A DNA stretch of 64,000 nt from Petrocella sp024636985. Lineage in GTDB: Bacteria > Bacillota > Clostridia > Lachnospirales > Vallitaleaceae. Positions 44,127-52,725 of the stretch are shown here, piece after piece (the first letter of the stretch is position 1; each line of letters starts with the position of its first letter). The DNA is taken from the NCBI GenBank assembly GCA_024636985.1, contig JAGXFY010000055.1, positions 1 to 64,000 on the forward strand, in the 5' to 3' direction. The translations under genes were made by a program, and so were the position numbers. Under the pieces are notes generated by a model. That model saw only the letters and a list, made by a program, of their open reading frames with translations. It made no database searches and was not told where the DNA came from.

Positions 44127-45362
44127 TCAAAAAATAAATTTCAAATCGGATAAACGTCTTTCTATTTCATGCATGACTTTTTGTTCTTCAAATTCGTCTA
44201 CTGCCAAGAAAGTAACAGAGAATCGTACAAAGTTTCCAGCATCATCCCATGGCACTGTCGAAATTGATTTTTCTTTGATTAAATACTGGGAAAAATCTTC
44301 TGCACTTTTGAACTTGGGTCCATTTTTAACGCCTTTTGGAATGGGTACATATAAATAGAAGGATCCTTTTGGTTTTGTTGCCTTAAGTCCAATCTTATTC
44401 AATGTAGCAACCAACATGTCATGTCGTCTTGAGTATTTTGCACATGTGTACTCCGTTATGCTTGGGTTCTCAAGAGCTGTTATTCCCGCTTTTTGAATCG
44501 CTTTGAACTGACCTGAATCGTTGTTATCCTTAACAGTTGCAAATGCATTAACCGCTTTGGCATTTCCTACTACAAAAGCCATACGCCATCCTGTCATATT
44601 AAAAGCTTTAGACAAAGAATGTATCTCAATACCCACCTTTTTAGCTCCAGGCACACTCAAAAAACTTAAAGGCTTATTGCCGTCAAACATCAAAGCACCA
44701 TAGGCTAGATCTGATACAACTAAAACATTGTTGCTTTTTGCAAACTCTACTACTTTTTTGTAAAAAGCTTTGGTTGCTGTAGCCCCAGTTGGGTTGTTAG
44801 GATAATTGAGGTATAAAAGTTTTGCTTTCTTTAATATATCTTTTGGAATTGCATCCAAATCCGGTAGAAATTTGTTTTCTGCTAACAAAGGCATATTATA
44901 AACATCGCCACCCAGCCACTTACTCATGGTACCCATTACCGGGTAACCGGGCACTGTCATAAGGGCAACATCGCCAGGATTAATAAATGCTTGAGCTACC
45001 ATTGCAAGTGCAGGCTTAGAACCGATGGAATGGTTCACTTCTAAGGCAGCGTCAATTTTTACACCATAGATATCTGCCATATACTTTGATGCTGCTTCTT
45101 TAAATTCAGATATACCATTATCAGCGTAATCTCGATTTTCCCATTTCTGAGCTTCTTCCATCAACCGTTCAACAACTCTATAATCAGCCATTGCATCCGG
45201 TTCTCCTACACCCATGTCAATAATCTCGACATCCGGTCTTTCAGCCATAGCGGCCTTCTTCGCCCTCTTGATTTTTTCAAACTTATAAATTACCGTACTT
45301 TTTCCAAATTGATTGCCACCTATTCTTTCTGCAATCAAGTTTTGTACAAATTGTTCTGCCAT
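44127..45362 (-). CDS. dapL: LL-diaminopimelate aminotransferase
   Basis: Converts tetrahydrodipicolinate directly to LL-diaminopimelate, skipping the acylated branch of lysine and peptidoglycan synthesis. The 411-aa fold type I PLP enzyme has IIDMGVGEPDAMAD, YLNYPNNPTGATAT, the PLP lysine in HSLSKAFNMTGWRMAFVVG and VRFSVTF near the end. It sits 45 bases after dapF, whose epimerase uses its product, which supports DapL over a generic aminotransferase. AGGAGG precedes the ATG. The length and motifs fit the DapL2-like group more than the plant type. Confidence 0.9.
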   Translation of the reverse strand: MAEQFVQNLIAERIGGNQFGKSTVIYKFEKIKRAKKAAMAERPDVEIIDMGVGEPDAMADYRVVERLMEEAQKWENRDYADNGISEFKEAASKYMADIYGVKIDAALEVNHSIGSKPALAMVAQAFINPGDVALMTVPGYPVMGTMSKWLGGDVYNMPLLAENKFLPDLDAIPKDILKKAKLLYLNYPNNPTGATATKAFYKKVVEFAKSNNVLVVSDLAYGALMFDGNKPLSFLSVPGAKKVGIEIHSLSKAFNMTGWRMAFVVGNAKAVNAFATVKDNNDSGQFKAIQKAGITALENPSITEYTCAKYSRRHDMLVATLNKIGLKATKPKGSFYLYVPIPKGVKNGPKFKSAEDFSQYLIKEKSISTVPWDDAGNFVRFSVTFLAVDEFEEQKVMHEIERRLSDLKFIF

Positions 45363-45407
45363 TATTTTCCTCCTTATTCATGCACTAAGTTAATAAAATG
45401 TGACGAC

Positions 45408-46235
45408 TTACCAAACGCCTTCAAAAACTGTTACAGCAGGTCCCGACATGAAAACATGATTGGTTCCTTCATCCCATTCGATGATTAATTGCCCGCCTAT
45501 TAAGTCAACAGCAGCTTTTCTTTTTGTTTTTCCATTCAAAACGGCTGCAACTAAAGTTGCACATGCTCCAGTTCCACAAGCCAATGTTTCACCTGATCCT
45601 CGTTCCCATACGCGCATTTCTATGTTGTCTTCATCTTTAATCCTTGCAAACTCAACATTGATCTTCTGTGGAAATTTTTCATGAACTTCCAGCTTTGGAC
45701 CAAGTTCATGAACGTGACTGTCTGTTATTTCATCAACAAATGCCACAGCATGTGGATTACCCATAGATACACAAGTCAAAGCATATGCTTGATGGTCCAC
45801 AACCACCAATTCACCTATAACCGGCTTTAACGTACTTACAACCGGTATTTTCTCTGCGGCTAGTATCGGCTCACCCATATCAACTTTAGCATAGGTTACA
45901 TGATCTTTTTCCACTGTTAGTTCTAGTTTTTTCATACCCGCTAATGTTTCAACAGTTACTACTTTAGATTCTGTCATCTTGTTGTCATATACGTATTTGC
46001 CTACGCACCTAATTGCGTTTCCGCACATCTCCGCTTCTGAACCGTCTGCGTTAAACATACGCATTCTAAAATCTGATGTATCCGAAGGTAGAATTAAAAC
46101 AATACCATCTGATCCCACACCAAAATGCCGATCACTCATCTTAATGGCTAGCGATTCCGGATCACTTACATTTTCAATAAATCCATTAATATAAACATAG
46201 TCATTGCCACAACCATGCATCTTTGTAAATTTCAT
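45408..46235 (-). CDS. dapF: Diaminopimelate epimerase
   Basis: Interconverts LL- and meso-diaminopimelate. It is 275 aa, a normal size, with the two catalytic cysteines in EMCGNAIRCVGKYV and GETLACGTGACATLVAAVL. It opens MKFTKMHGCGNDYVYINGF, as all DapF proteins do. The ATG at 46235 has GAGGTG 5 bases upstream; 19 upstream residues in frame do not resemble the family. It is the first gene of dapF-dapL, which supplies lysine and the cell-wall cross-linking amino acid. Confidence 0.96.
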   Translation of the reverse strand: MKFTKMHGCGNDYVYINGFIENVSDPESLAIKMSDRHFGVGSDGIVLILPSDTSDFRMRMFNADGSEAEMCGNAIRCVGKYVYDNKMTESKVVTVETLAGMKKLELTVEKDHVTYAKVDMGEPILAAEKIPVVSTLKPVIGELVVVDHQAYALTCVSMGNPHAVAFVDEITDSHVHELGPKLEVHEKFPQKINVEFARIKDEDNIEMRVWERGSGETLACGTGACATLVAAVLNGKTKRKAAVDLIGGQLIIEWDEGTNHVFMSGPAVTVFEGVW

Positions 46236-46814
46236 TTTATCACCTCTTGATTTAGTGGTACTAATTAAAACTACTATTTTACCAGTATACAATAAAAATT
46301 ATGATTATGCAACATCGTTCACACAGCTTCATTATAACCGATTGTACCAAAAGAATATCCTTAATACAATACTATTTAATAGAGAATCCTATATCTTATT
46401 AAGTGTCAAAGACCCGAGTTACTCTATTTTTAGTTATATAGAAAAACACATACCTAAGCGAATGACTTCCTATTTATATGAGGCATTCAAATCAAACGTA
46501 TTTACTCGGTTCTTCCCTAGTAAGAAAATAATTTAAATTTACTATTGTTTTTTGCAATAAAACATATCGTTCAATGATCGCTATGGTGTAAATATTGCAG
46601 CAAATACCAATTTCTTTGAATATTTTCGAAGTAATTACCTTGACAATTATAAGTTAAAGGTTATAATTATAAACACAGACAATGGAGTCTAATAGTTCTA
46701 TCAACTTGTTCCTTCGTATTTTTCTGATGGTTATAGAAGATTATAACGAAGAACAGGACATAGCGTCATATTAAGATTCTTTTTTTTGCACACAAATATT
46801 AGGAGGGCATTTAA
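46236..46814. other. Spacer between dapF and oppA with a long structured opp leader
   Basis: The left half (to about 46540) holds an unsupported plus-strand frame whose last 70 codons look somewhat protein-like (for example IEKHIPKRMTSYLYEAF) but have no start signal. It may be a remnant. The right half is the opp promoter and a leader of about 140 bases. In the leader TGTTCCTTCGT pairs imperfectly with ACGAAGAACA (about 46709-46756) and encloses a smaller TTTTCT/AGAAGA stem. No known riboswitch class is recognised. Confidence 0.5.
46640..46667 (+). promoter_or_regulatory. Promoter of the opp operon
   Basis: Perfect TTGACA (46640-46645) and TATAAT (46662-46667) with a 16-bp spacer, inside an AT-rich stretch of repeated TTATAA. 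It predicts strong transcription with a leader of about 140 bases. Confidence 0.8.
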
Positions 46815-48476
46815 ATGAAAAATTCAAAAAAAATCTTCGCATTATTACTAACATTGTTGCTTATTGTTGGCATGACAGCTTGCTCAGGCGACAATAAAGA
46901 AACAACGGATACAACAACGGATACGGCGACAGACACTAGTGCCGAACCAAAGATTCTTAAAGTTCAAGTGGATGTTGAAGTTGCATCCATGGATCCACAG
47001 ATAGCTACAGATGGTACCTCTTTTGAAGTTATGGGTACGATGGTTGAAGGACTTTACTCTGTTGACGCAGCTGGAACTCCAATACTAGCTATAGCAGAGA
47101 GTGTTGATAAAAGTGAAGATGGTCTTACTTATACTTTTACTTTAAGAGACGCAATGTGGTCCAATGGCACACCCGTTACCGCTAATGACTTTGTATTTGC
47201 TTGGAAACGACTTGTCGATCCAGCAACTGCAAGTGAATATTCCTTCATTGCCGATATTGCTGGTTTTAAAAATGCTTCAGCAATTATTGCCGGTGAAAAA
47301 GGCGTTGACGAACTTGGTGTGACTGCAAAAGATGACAAAACCTTAGTGGTTGAGTTAGCTTTCCCAGTATCATACTTCGAGTCCTTAATGTCATTTAATT
47401 CATTCTTCCCAGTAAACGAAGCGTTCTTCACTGAAAAAGGTGATTTATTTGGTACCTCACCTGATACATTATTAGCAAATGGACCTTTCAAAATGTCTTC
47501 TTACGAGCCAGCTGCTACGACTATTGAATTAGTTAAGAACCCTGATTATTGGGATGCTGACGCAATTAATATTGACGGAATTGAATACCAAGTCATCAAA
47601 GAAGCACAACAGACTATGCTTGCTTATCAAAATGGTGATTTAGATATCGCAACCCTTGCTGGTGAACAAGTTGAACAATTCAAGGCAGACCCTGAGTTCA
47701 ACAATGTTGTGGCTGGTTACCTATGGTATATTTCTCCTAACCTAACTGTTCCAGGCCTTGAGAATGTAAATCTTCGTAAAGCGATTGCCTTATCTTATGA
47801 TAAATCAGCTATTGCTAACAACATTCTAAAAGACGGTTCAATCGTTGCCAACTTCGCAGTACCTACTTTACTTGCGACTGGACCTGATGGAAAAGATTAC
47901 CGTGAAACTGCTGGTACTTATTACGAAACTGATAAGGCAAAAGCTAAAGAATTTTTTGAAATGGCAAAAACAGAATTATCTCAAGACACTTTCACCTATA
48001 CTTTGATTGTTGAAGATACCGAATCCGCTCAAAACGTGGCACAGTTTATTCAATCAGAAGTACAAACCAATCTTCCTGGTGTAACAATTACGATTGAAAC
48101 AATGCCTAAGAAAAACCGAGTTGAAAGAATGCAAAGTGGTGAGTTTGAACTTGGCTTAACAAGATGGGGACCCGATTATGCTGATCCTATGACTTACCTT
48201 GATATGTGGACAACAGGAAGCCCAAATAACTATGGTTTCTGGTCAAACCCTGAATATGATGCTATCATTCAGTCCGCAAAAGACGGTGATTTATCTCTTG
48301 ACTTAGTAGCACGTTGGGAAGCACTAAAAGACGCTGAAGCTATTGTAATGGACGAAGCAGTTATTCTTCCCGTCTACCAAAAAGGTAATGCTGTCATGAT
48401 AAAGAGTGCTGTTGATGGTGTTGAATTCCACTCAGTGGGCATTAACCGAATCTACAAAAACGTTACAAAAAACTAA
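46815..48476 (+). CDS. oppA: Oligopeptide-binding lipoprotein
   Basis: The extracellular solute-binding subunit of a peptide importer. The 553-aa precursor has a lipoprotein signal (KKIFALLLTLLLIVGMTAC) with the acylated Cys at 23, followed by a Thr/Asp-rich linker. The mature SBP family 5 domain has VEVASMDPQIATDGTSFEVMGTMVEGL, ESVDKSEDGLTYTFTLRDAMWSNG and TANDFVFAWKRLVDP, and ends with ALKDAEAIVMDEAVILPVYQKG. AGGAGGG precedes the ATG. A strong hairpin between it and oppB should raise its level over the rest of the operon. The peptide preference is unknown. Confidence 0.93.
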   Translation: MKNSKKIFALLLTLLLIVGMTACSGDNKETTDTTTDTATDTSAEPKILKVQVDVEVASMDPQIATDGTSFEVMGTMVEGLYSVDAAGTPILAIAESVDKSEDGLTYTFTLRDAMWSNGTPVTANDFVFAWKRLVDPATASEYSFIADIAGFKNASAIIAGEKGVDELGVTAKDDKTLVVELAFPVSYFESLMSFNSFFPVNEAFFTEKGDLFGTSPDTLLANGPFKMSSYEPAATTIELVKNPDYWDADAINIDGIEYQVIKEAQQTMLAYQNGDLDIATLAGEQVEQFKADPEFNNVVAGYLWYISPNLTVPGLENVNLRKAIALSYDKSAIANNILKDGSIVANFAVPTLLATGPDGKDYRETAGTYYETDKAKAKEFFEMAKTELSQDTFTYTLIVEDTESAQNVAQFIQSEVQTNLPGVTITIETMPKKNRVERMQSGEFELGLTRWGPDYADPMTYLDMWTTGSPNNYGFWSNPEYDAIIQSAKDGDLSLDLVARWEALKDAEAIVMDEAVILPVYQKGNAVMIKSAVDGVEFHSVGINRIYKNVTKN

Positions 48477-48511
48477 TCTATACTTTTAAATGTATCGTAA
48501 AGTAATTATGA

Positions 48512-48540
48512 TAACAGTGGTTAGATCATAACCACTGTTA
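48512..48540 (+). terminator. Intercistronic hairpin between oppA and oppB
   Basis: A perfect 12-bp stem (TAACAGTGGTTA and complement, 5-base loop) followed by ATCTTTTGTTT. The weak T run suggests partial termination or 3'-end protection of oppA mRNA. Confidence 0.75.
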
Positions 48541-48565
48541 ATCTTTTGTTTAAGGAGTCATGCTC

Positions 48566-49507
48566 ATGAAGAAGTATTTGTTAAAAAGAATTATTATCTC
48601 TTTCGTCACCTTATTAGCAATTTTGCTGATCCTTTTTTTGATGTTAGAGTTCATGCCAGGTTCTCCATTTAATGATGAAAAACTAACTGAAGCACAGATC
48701 GCATTGTTGAATGCTAAATATGGATTAGATCAACCTATGTTTATTAGGTTTTTTAATTATGTAAAGAATATGTTGACTGGGGATTTTGGTGTATCTTACA
48801 CCATATCCAAAAATACACCTATCTCTACCCTTTTATTGTCACGACTTCCTATATCCCTAAAAATAGGTGGCCAAGCTGTACTTTTAGGTACTATCATTGG
48901 CTTAATCTTAGGCATCATCGCTGCTCTAAAGCATAATACCATTTGGGATACCTTGACAACGGTTATTTCTGTCATCGGTGTCAGTTTACCTTCTTATGTT
49001 TTTGCATTAGCGCTTGCCTATACTTTAGGTTACAAATTACAAATGTTTCCTTTACTCTATTCTAGTAAAGCGCCTTTTGAGTCGTCGGTCTTACCTACAA
49101 TTTCCCTATGCATGTTCACCATAGCTTCTATCGCCAGATTCACACGTACAGAGATGATCGAGGTCATGGGTTCTGATTATATACAGTTAGCTGAGAGCAA
49201 AGGTATCAGTGGTGTCCATTTGATTCTAAGACATCAACTTAGAAATGCCCTTATTCCAATCATTACTGTTCTCGCACCACTCATTGTGGGGCTGATGACA
49301 GGGAGCCTTGTTATTGAAAAGATTTTTTCAATTCCTGGTATTGGTAGCCTTTTAGTTACTGCCATTCAATCCAATGATTATAATGTCATCATCGCATTGG
49401 CTTTTATCTATAGTGCCATGTATATTGGAATTATGTTGATTGTCGATATCTTATACGGCATTATCGACCCACGTATACGTCTAGCAAAGGAGGTAAGTCA
49501 TGAATAA
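48566..49507 (+). CDS. oppB: Oligopeptide ABC transporter permease OppB
   Basis: Inner-membrane permease of the importer. It is 313 aa with six membrane segments. The family N-terminal motif is near FMLEFMPGSPFNDEKLTEAQIALLNAKYGLDQPM. The cytoplasmic EAA-like loop contacting the ATPases is DYIQLAESKGISGVHLILRHQLRNALIPI. I use the ATG at 48566, 8 bases after AAGGAG; one codon pair earlier is too close to that site. It overlaps oppC by 8 bases. Confidence 0.93.
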   Translation: MKKYLLKRIIISFVTLLAILLILFLMLEFMPGSPFNDEKLTEAQIALLNAKYGLDQPMFIRFFNYVKNMLTGDFGVSYTISKNTPISTLLLSRLPISLKIGGQAVLLGTIIGLILGIIAALKHNTIWDTLTTVISVIGVSLPSYVFALALAYTLGYKLQMFPLLYSSKAPFESSVLPTISLCMFTIASIARFTRTEMIEVMGSDYIQLAESKGISGVHLILRHQLRNALIPIITVLAPLIVGLMTGSLVIEKIFSIPGIGSLLVTAIQSNDYNVIIALAFIYSAMYIGIMLIVDILYGIIDPRIRLAKEVSHE

Positions 49508-50564
49508 TGATATAAGTCGTGAAACATTCATTTTCGAAAAAAATGATTTCGAATTTATTGGTGAAGAAAATATCTCTCAGATAGATGAAACTTATGCCAG
49601 TCAATCCTATTGGAAAGATGTTGCTATGAGATTTGTAAAGAATAAAGGTGCTGTCTTTGGTCTCGTATGTATCATCATCATCATTGTGATGGCCATTATC
49701 GGTCTTGACTTGAACGATAGCGATTTTGATACTCAGATTATTACCCATCAAAATTTACCACCTCGTGTACCTGTTATTGAAAAGCTCGGCATTCTAGATG
49801 GAAGTGAAAAGCTCAATACCTCAACTGGCGTCTTGGATCAAAATAAATATATTGCCACTGATGGTAGTACTACTGGTTTGGAAGATACCTACTATTGGTT
49901 TGGTACAGATGTTTTAGGACGGGATATTTTTACCCGAACTTGGATGGGGACACGGATTTCTTTATATATCTCTTTGGTTGCCGTACTCATTGATATGCTA
50001 TTTGGTCTTAGTTATGGCCTCATCTCTGGTTACTACGGCGGGAAAATCGATAATGCCATGCAACGCTTTGCAGAAATACTCAATGGGATTCCAAACCTCG
50101 TCGTCGTAACCTTATTGATTATTGTCCTTAGGCCTGGTCTTGTTACCATAACCTTCTCTCTCATGATTACTGGGTGGATAGGTATGAGTCGAATTGCCAG
50201 AGCCCAGATGTTAAAGCTTAAAGAACAGGAATTTGTGTTAGCATCTAGAACCCTTGGGGCTAAGAACTTCTTCATTATTTTCCGTGAGATTCTTCCTAAT
50301 ATCTTTGGACAAATCATCACGACCACTATGTTTTCAATTCCAAATGCCATATTTACAGAGGCATTTTTAGCTTTCATAGGTTTAGGGGTTCCAGCTCCAA
50401 TGGCTTCACTAGGCTTACTCATCAGTGATGCTTTCAAATCATTTACCACGCACCCCTACATGATTATTCCACCTATTGTTGTTCTAGGCTTACTCATGTT
50501 AAGTTTTAATATGTTAGCAGACGGCATTCGAGATGCTTTTGACCCTAAAATGAAAGAAATGTAA
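49500..50564 (+). CDS. oppC: Oligopeptide ABC transporter permease OppC
   Basis: Second permease subunit, 354 aa. It has a long N-terminal cytoplasmic stretch, a first membrane segment (GAVFGLVCIIIIIVMAIIGL), an extracellular region of about 90 residues with YYWFGTDVLGRDIFTRTWMGTRISL, and five more segments. The EAA loop is EFVLASRTLGAKNFFIIFREILPNIFGQ. The extracellular insert with the NKYIATDGST segment is longer than in E. coli OppC. Its AAAGGAGG site lies in the end of oppB, which implies coupled translation. Confidence 0.93.
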   Translation: MNNDISRETFIFEKNDFEFIGEENISQIDETYASQSYWKDVAMRFVKNKGAVFGLVCIIIIIVMAIIGLDLNDSDFDTQIITHQNLPPRVPVIEKLGILDGSEKLNTSTGVLDQNKYIATDGSTTGLEDTYYWFGTDVLGRDIFTRTWMGTRISLYISLVAVLIDMLFGLSYGLISGYYGGKIDNAMQRFAEILNGIPNLVVVTLLIIVLRPGLVTITFSLMITGWIGMSRIARAQMLKLKEQEFVLASRTLGAKNFFIIFREILPNIFGQIITTTMFSIPNAIFTEAFLAFIGLGVPAPMASLGLLISDAFKSFTTHPYMIIPPIVVLGLLMLSFNMLADGIRDAFDPKMKEM

Positions 50565-50576
50565 GGAGGTATTAGA

Positions 50577-51644
50577 ATGAAATCAGAAAAAATCTTATCT
50601 ATTCGAGATTTATCCATATCTTTTAAAACCGCTTTAGGGTCAGTTGATGCCATAAGAGGTGTCGAACTTGATTTACATAAAGGGGAAACCTTAGCTATTG
50701 TTGGCGAAAGTGGTAGTGGTAAATCTGTCACCATGAAAGCGGTTATGGGTATACTAAGCGGTAACGGTGTTATTAATTCTGGTACCATAGATTTTACTTA
50801 TCATCGTGATAAAGAAAAAATCGACGTGGACATACTGAAGTTATCGAAAAAGCATATGCGACGACATATTAATGGTAAGCATATTGCAATGATATTCCAA
50901 GATCCCATGACATCCTTAAACCCTACCATGAATATTGGTGCTCAGATAATGGAAGGTATGATATGGCACAAGCGCGCTAATAAAAAAGAGGCACACAAAA
51001 GAGCTATAGAACTATTAGAACTTGTTGGTATTAATGATGCATCTAAGCGAATGAAGAATTATCCTCATCAACTATCCGGAGGTATGCGCCAAAGAGTTGT
51101 TATCGCTATCGCTCTTGCCTGTAATCCTGACCTCCTCATATGTGATGAACCAACAACAGCCCTTGATGTCACCATACAAGCTAAAATTCTTGAATTGATC
51201 AAAGACATTCAGAAGAAAATGAATATATCGGTTATTTATATCACTCATGACCTTGGCGTTGTAGCAAAAGTCGCTGATTACGTAGCCGTAATGTATGCTG
51301 GTAAGATTGTTGAAAAAGGTACAGTCGAAGAAATCTTTTATGAACCCAAACACCCTTATACATGGGGACTATTATCAGCAATGCCTGACCTTGATACAAC
51401 CGATGATCAACTCTATACGATTCCTGGATCACCCCCAAATCTTAGTCACAATGTTGAAGGTGATGCCTTTGCGGTTCGAAATATTTATGCCTTACAAATC
51501 GATCATAGGTTAGAACCACCTATGTTCCAAGTGTCTGATACACATTTTGCAGCAACATGGTTGTTACATGATGAATCACCAAAAGTAAACATGCCTAAAG
51601 AATTAAGTGAGCGGATTCAACGTATGCTGAAGGAGGCTAAATAA
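50577..51644 (+). CDS. oppD: Oligopeptide ABC transporter ATPase OppD
   Basis: ATPase subunit, 355 aa. Walker A is VGESGSGKSVTMKAVMGIL, the ABC signature is YPHQLSGGMRQRVVIAIAL, Walker B is DLLICDEPTTALD and the switch His is in YITHDLGVVAK. The C-terminal extension typical of peptide transporters (KHPYTWGLLSAMPDLDTTDDQLYTIPGSPPNL) is present. The family's final cysteine cluster that binds iron-sulfur in some OppD/DppD proteins is absent. AAGGAGG precedes the ATG. Confidence 0.95.
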   Translation: MKSEKILSIRDLSISFKTALGSVDAIRGVELDLHKGETLAIVGESGSGKSVTMKAVMGILSGNGVINSGTIDFTYHRDKEKIDVDILKLSKKHMRRHINGKHIAMIFQDPMTSLNPTMNIGAQIMEGMIWHKRANKKEAHKRAIELLELVGINDASKRMKNYPHQLSGGMRQRVVIAIALACNPDLLICDEPTTALDVTIQAKILELIKDIQKKMNISVIYITHDLGVVAKVADYVAVMYAGKIVEKGTVEEIFYEPKHPYTWGLLSAMPDLDTTDDQLYTIPGSPPNLSHNVEGDAFAVRNIYALQIDHRLEPPMFQVSDTHFAATWLLHDESPKVNMPKELSERIQRMLKEAK

Positions 51645-51645
51645 T

Positions 51646-52584
51646 ATGGAACAAAACAAGCCTTTATTACAAGTCCATGGACTTAAACAATTTTTTAGAA
51701 TTAATCGAAATTATACTGTCAAGGCTGTCAACGGCGTTTCCTTTAAAATCTATCCTGGGGAAACCTATGGTCTAGTTGGTGAATCCGGAAGCGGTAAATC
51801 GACGATTGGAAGGTCCATCATTCGTCTGTATGACCCAACAGCTGGAAAGATTGAGTTTGATGAAATTGATATGTCTGGCAAGCTATCCGACCAAGACTTA
51901 AAACACCTACGTACCAATATGCAAATGATATTTCAAGACCCTATGGCAAGTCTAAACCCTCGAAAAAAGGTTATGGAGATTATTGCCCAAGGTTTGGATA
52001 TTCATAAGCTCTATACTACAAAAGCAGAACGTGAAGAGAAAGTCTACAAAATCCTTGAAAAAGTAGGGCTATCAAAAGAGCACGCCAATCGATACCCACA
52101 TCAATTTTCAGGTGGGCAACGACAACGTATTGGAATTGCTAGAGCCTTAATCATGAACCCAAAACTAATCATAGCAGATGAAGCCATAAGTGCTCTTGAT
52201 GTTTCTATTCAAGCCCAAGTTGTTAACCTGATGAAGGCGATTCAAAAGGAAACGAACATTGCTTTTTTATTCATTGCTCACGATTTATCAATGGTTAAGT
52301 ACATTTCTGATCGAATTGGTGTCTTACACAATGGGTATTTACTGGAGAGCGGTACAAAAGAAGAAGTCTTCTCTAACCCACTTCACCCCTACACCAAATC
52401 CTTATTATCAGCCATCCCACACCCTAACCCTAATGTGGAGAAAACAAGGATATCAGAGACCTATGATTATGAATCTAGCGACATAGATTATGGTCAAGGA
52501 TCAGAACAACATATTAGCGGTACCCATTATGTTCATGGCACTGTTGAAGATATAAAGAAATGGTCTGAATTGTCCTTTAAATAG
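51646..52584 (+). CDS. oppF: Oligopeptide ABC transporter ATPase OppF
   Basis: Second ATPase, 312 aa, one base after the oppD stop. Walker A is LVGESGSGKSTIGRSIIRLY, the signature is YPHQFSGGQRQRIGIARALI, Walker B is LIIADEAISALD and the switch His is in LFIAHDLSMVKYISDRIGV. The DEAISALD form of Walker B is common in OppF. The tail after HPYTKSLLSAIPHP is polar and Ser/Tyr-rich. It is the last gene of the operon. Confidence 0.95.
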   Translation: MEQNKPLLQVHGLKQFFRINRNYTVKAVNGVSFKIYPGETYGLVGESGSGKSTIGRSIIRLYDPTAGKIEFDEIDMSGKLSDQDLKHLRTNMQMIFQDPMASLNPRKKVMEIIAQGLDIHKLYTTKAEREEKVYKILEKVGLSKEHANRYPHQFSGGQRQRIGIARALIMNPKLIIADEAISALDVSIQAQVVNLMKAIQKETNIAFLFIAHDLSMVKYISDRIGVLHNGYLLESGTKEEVFSNPLHPYTKSLLSAIPHPNPNVEKTRISETYDYESSDIDYGQGSEQHISGTHYVHGTVEDIKKWSELSFK

Positions 52585-52725
52585 TCTTCTTTTGATCATT
52601 CATCCATCAAACGCATATACTATGTGGATTTTCAATAATATTAAATTTCTGATAAATCAAGAAAAGACTCTTCCGCTCTACCCCTTAGTTTGGTATAATG
52701 TCAGAGTGAAAAGGAGGCATCGTAT

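Noticed and set aside
46204..46536. 110-codon plus-strand frame between dapF and oppA
   Set aside because: No ribosome site, its start lies inside dapF on the other strand, and the composition is irregular. The second half is protein-like but unsupported, so it is only noted as a possible remnant in the spacer.
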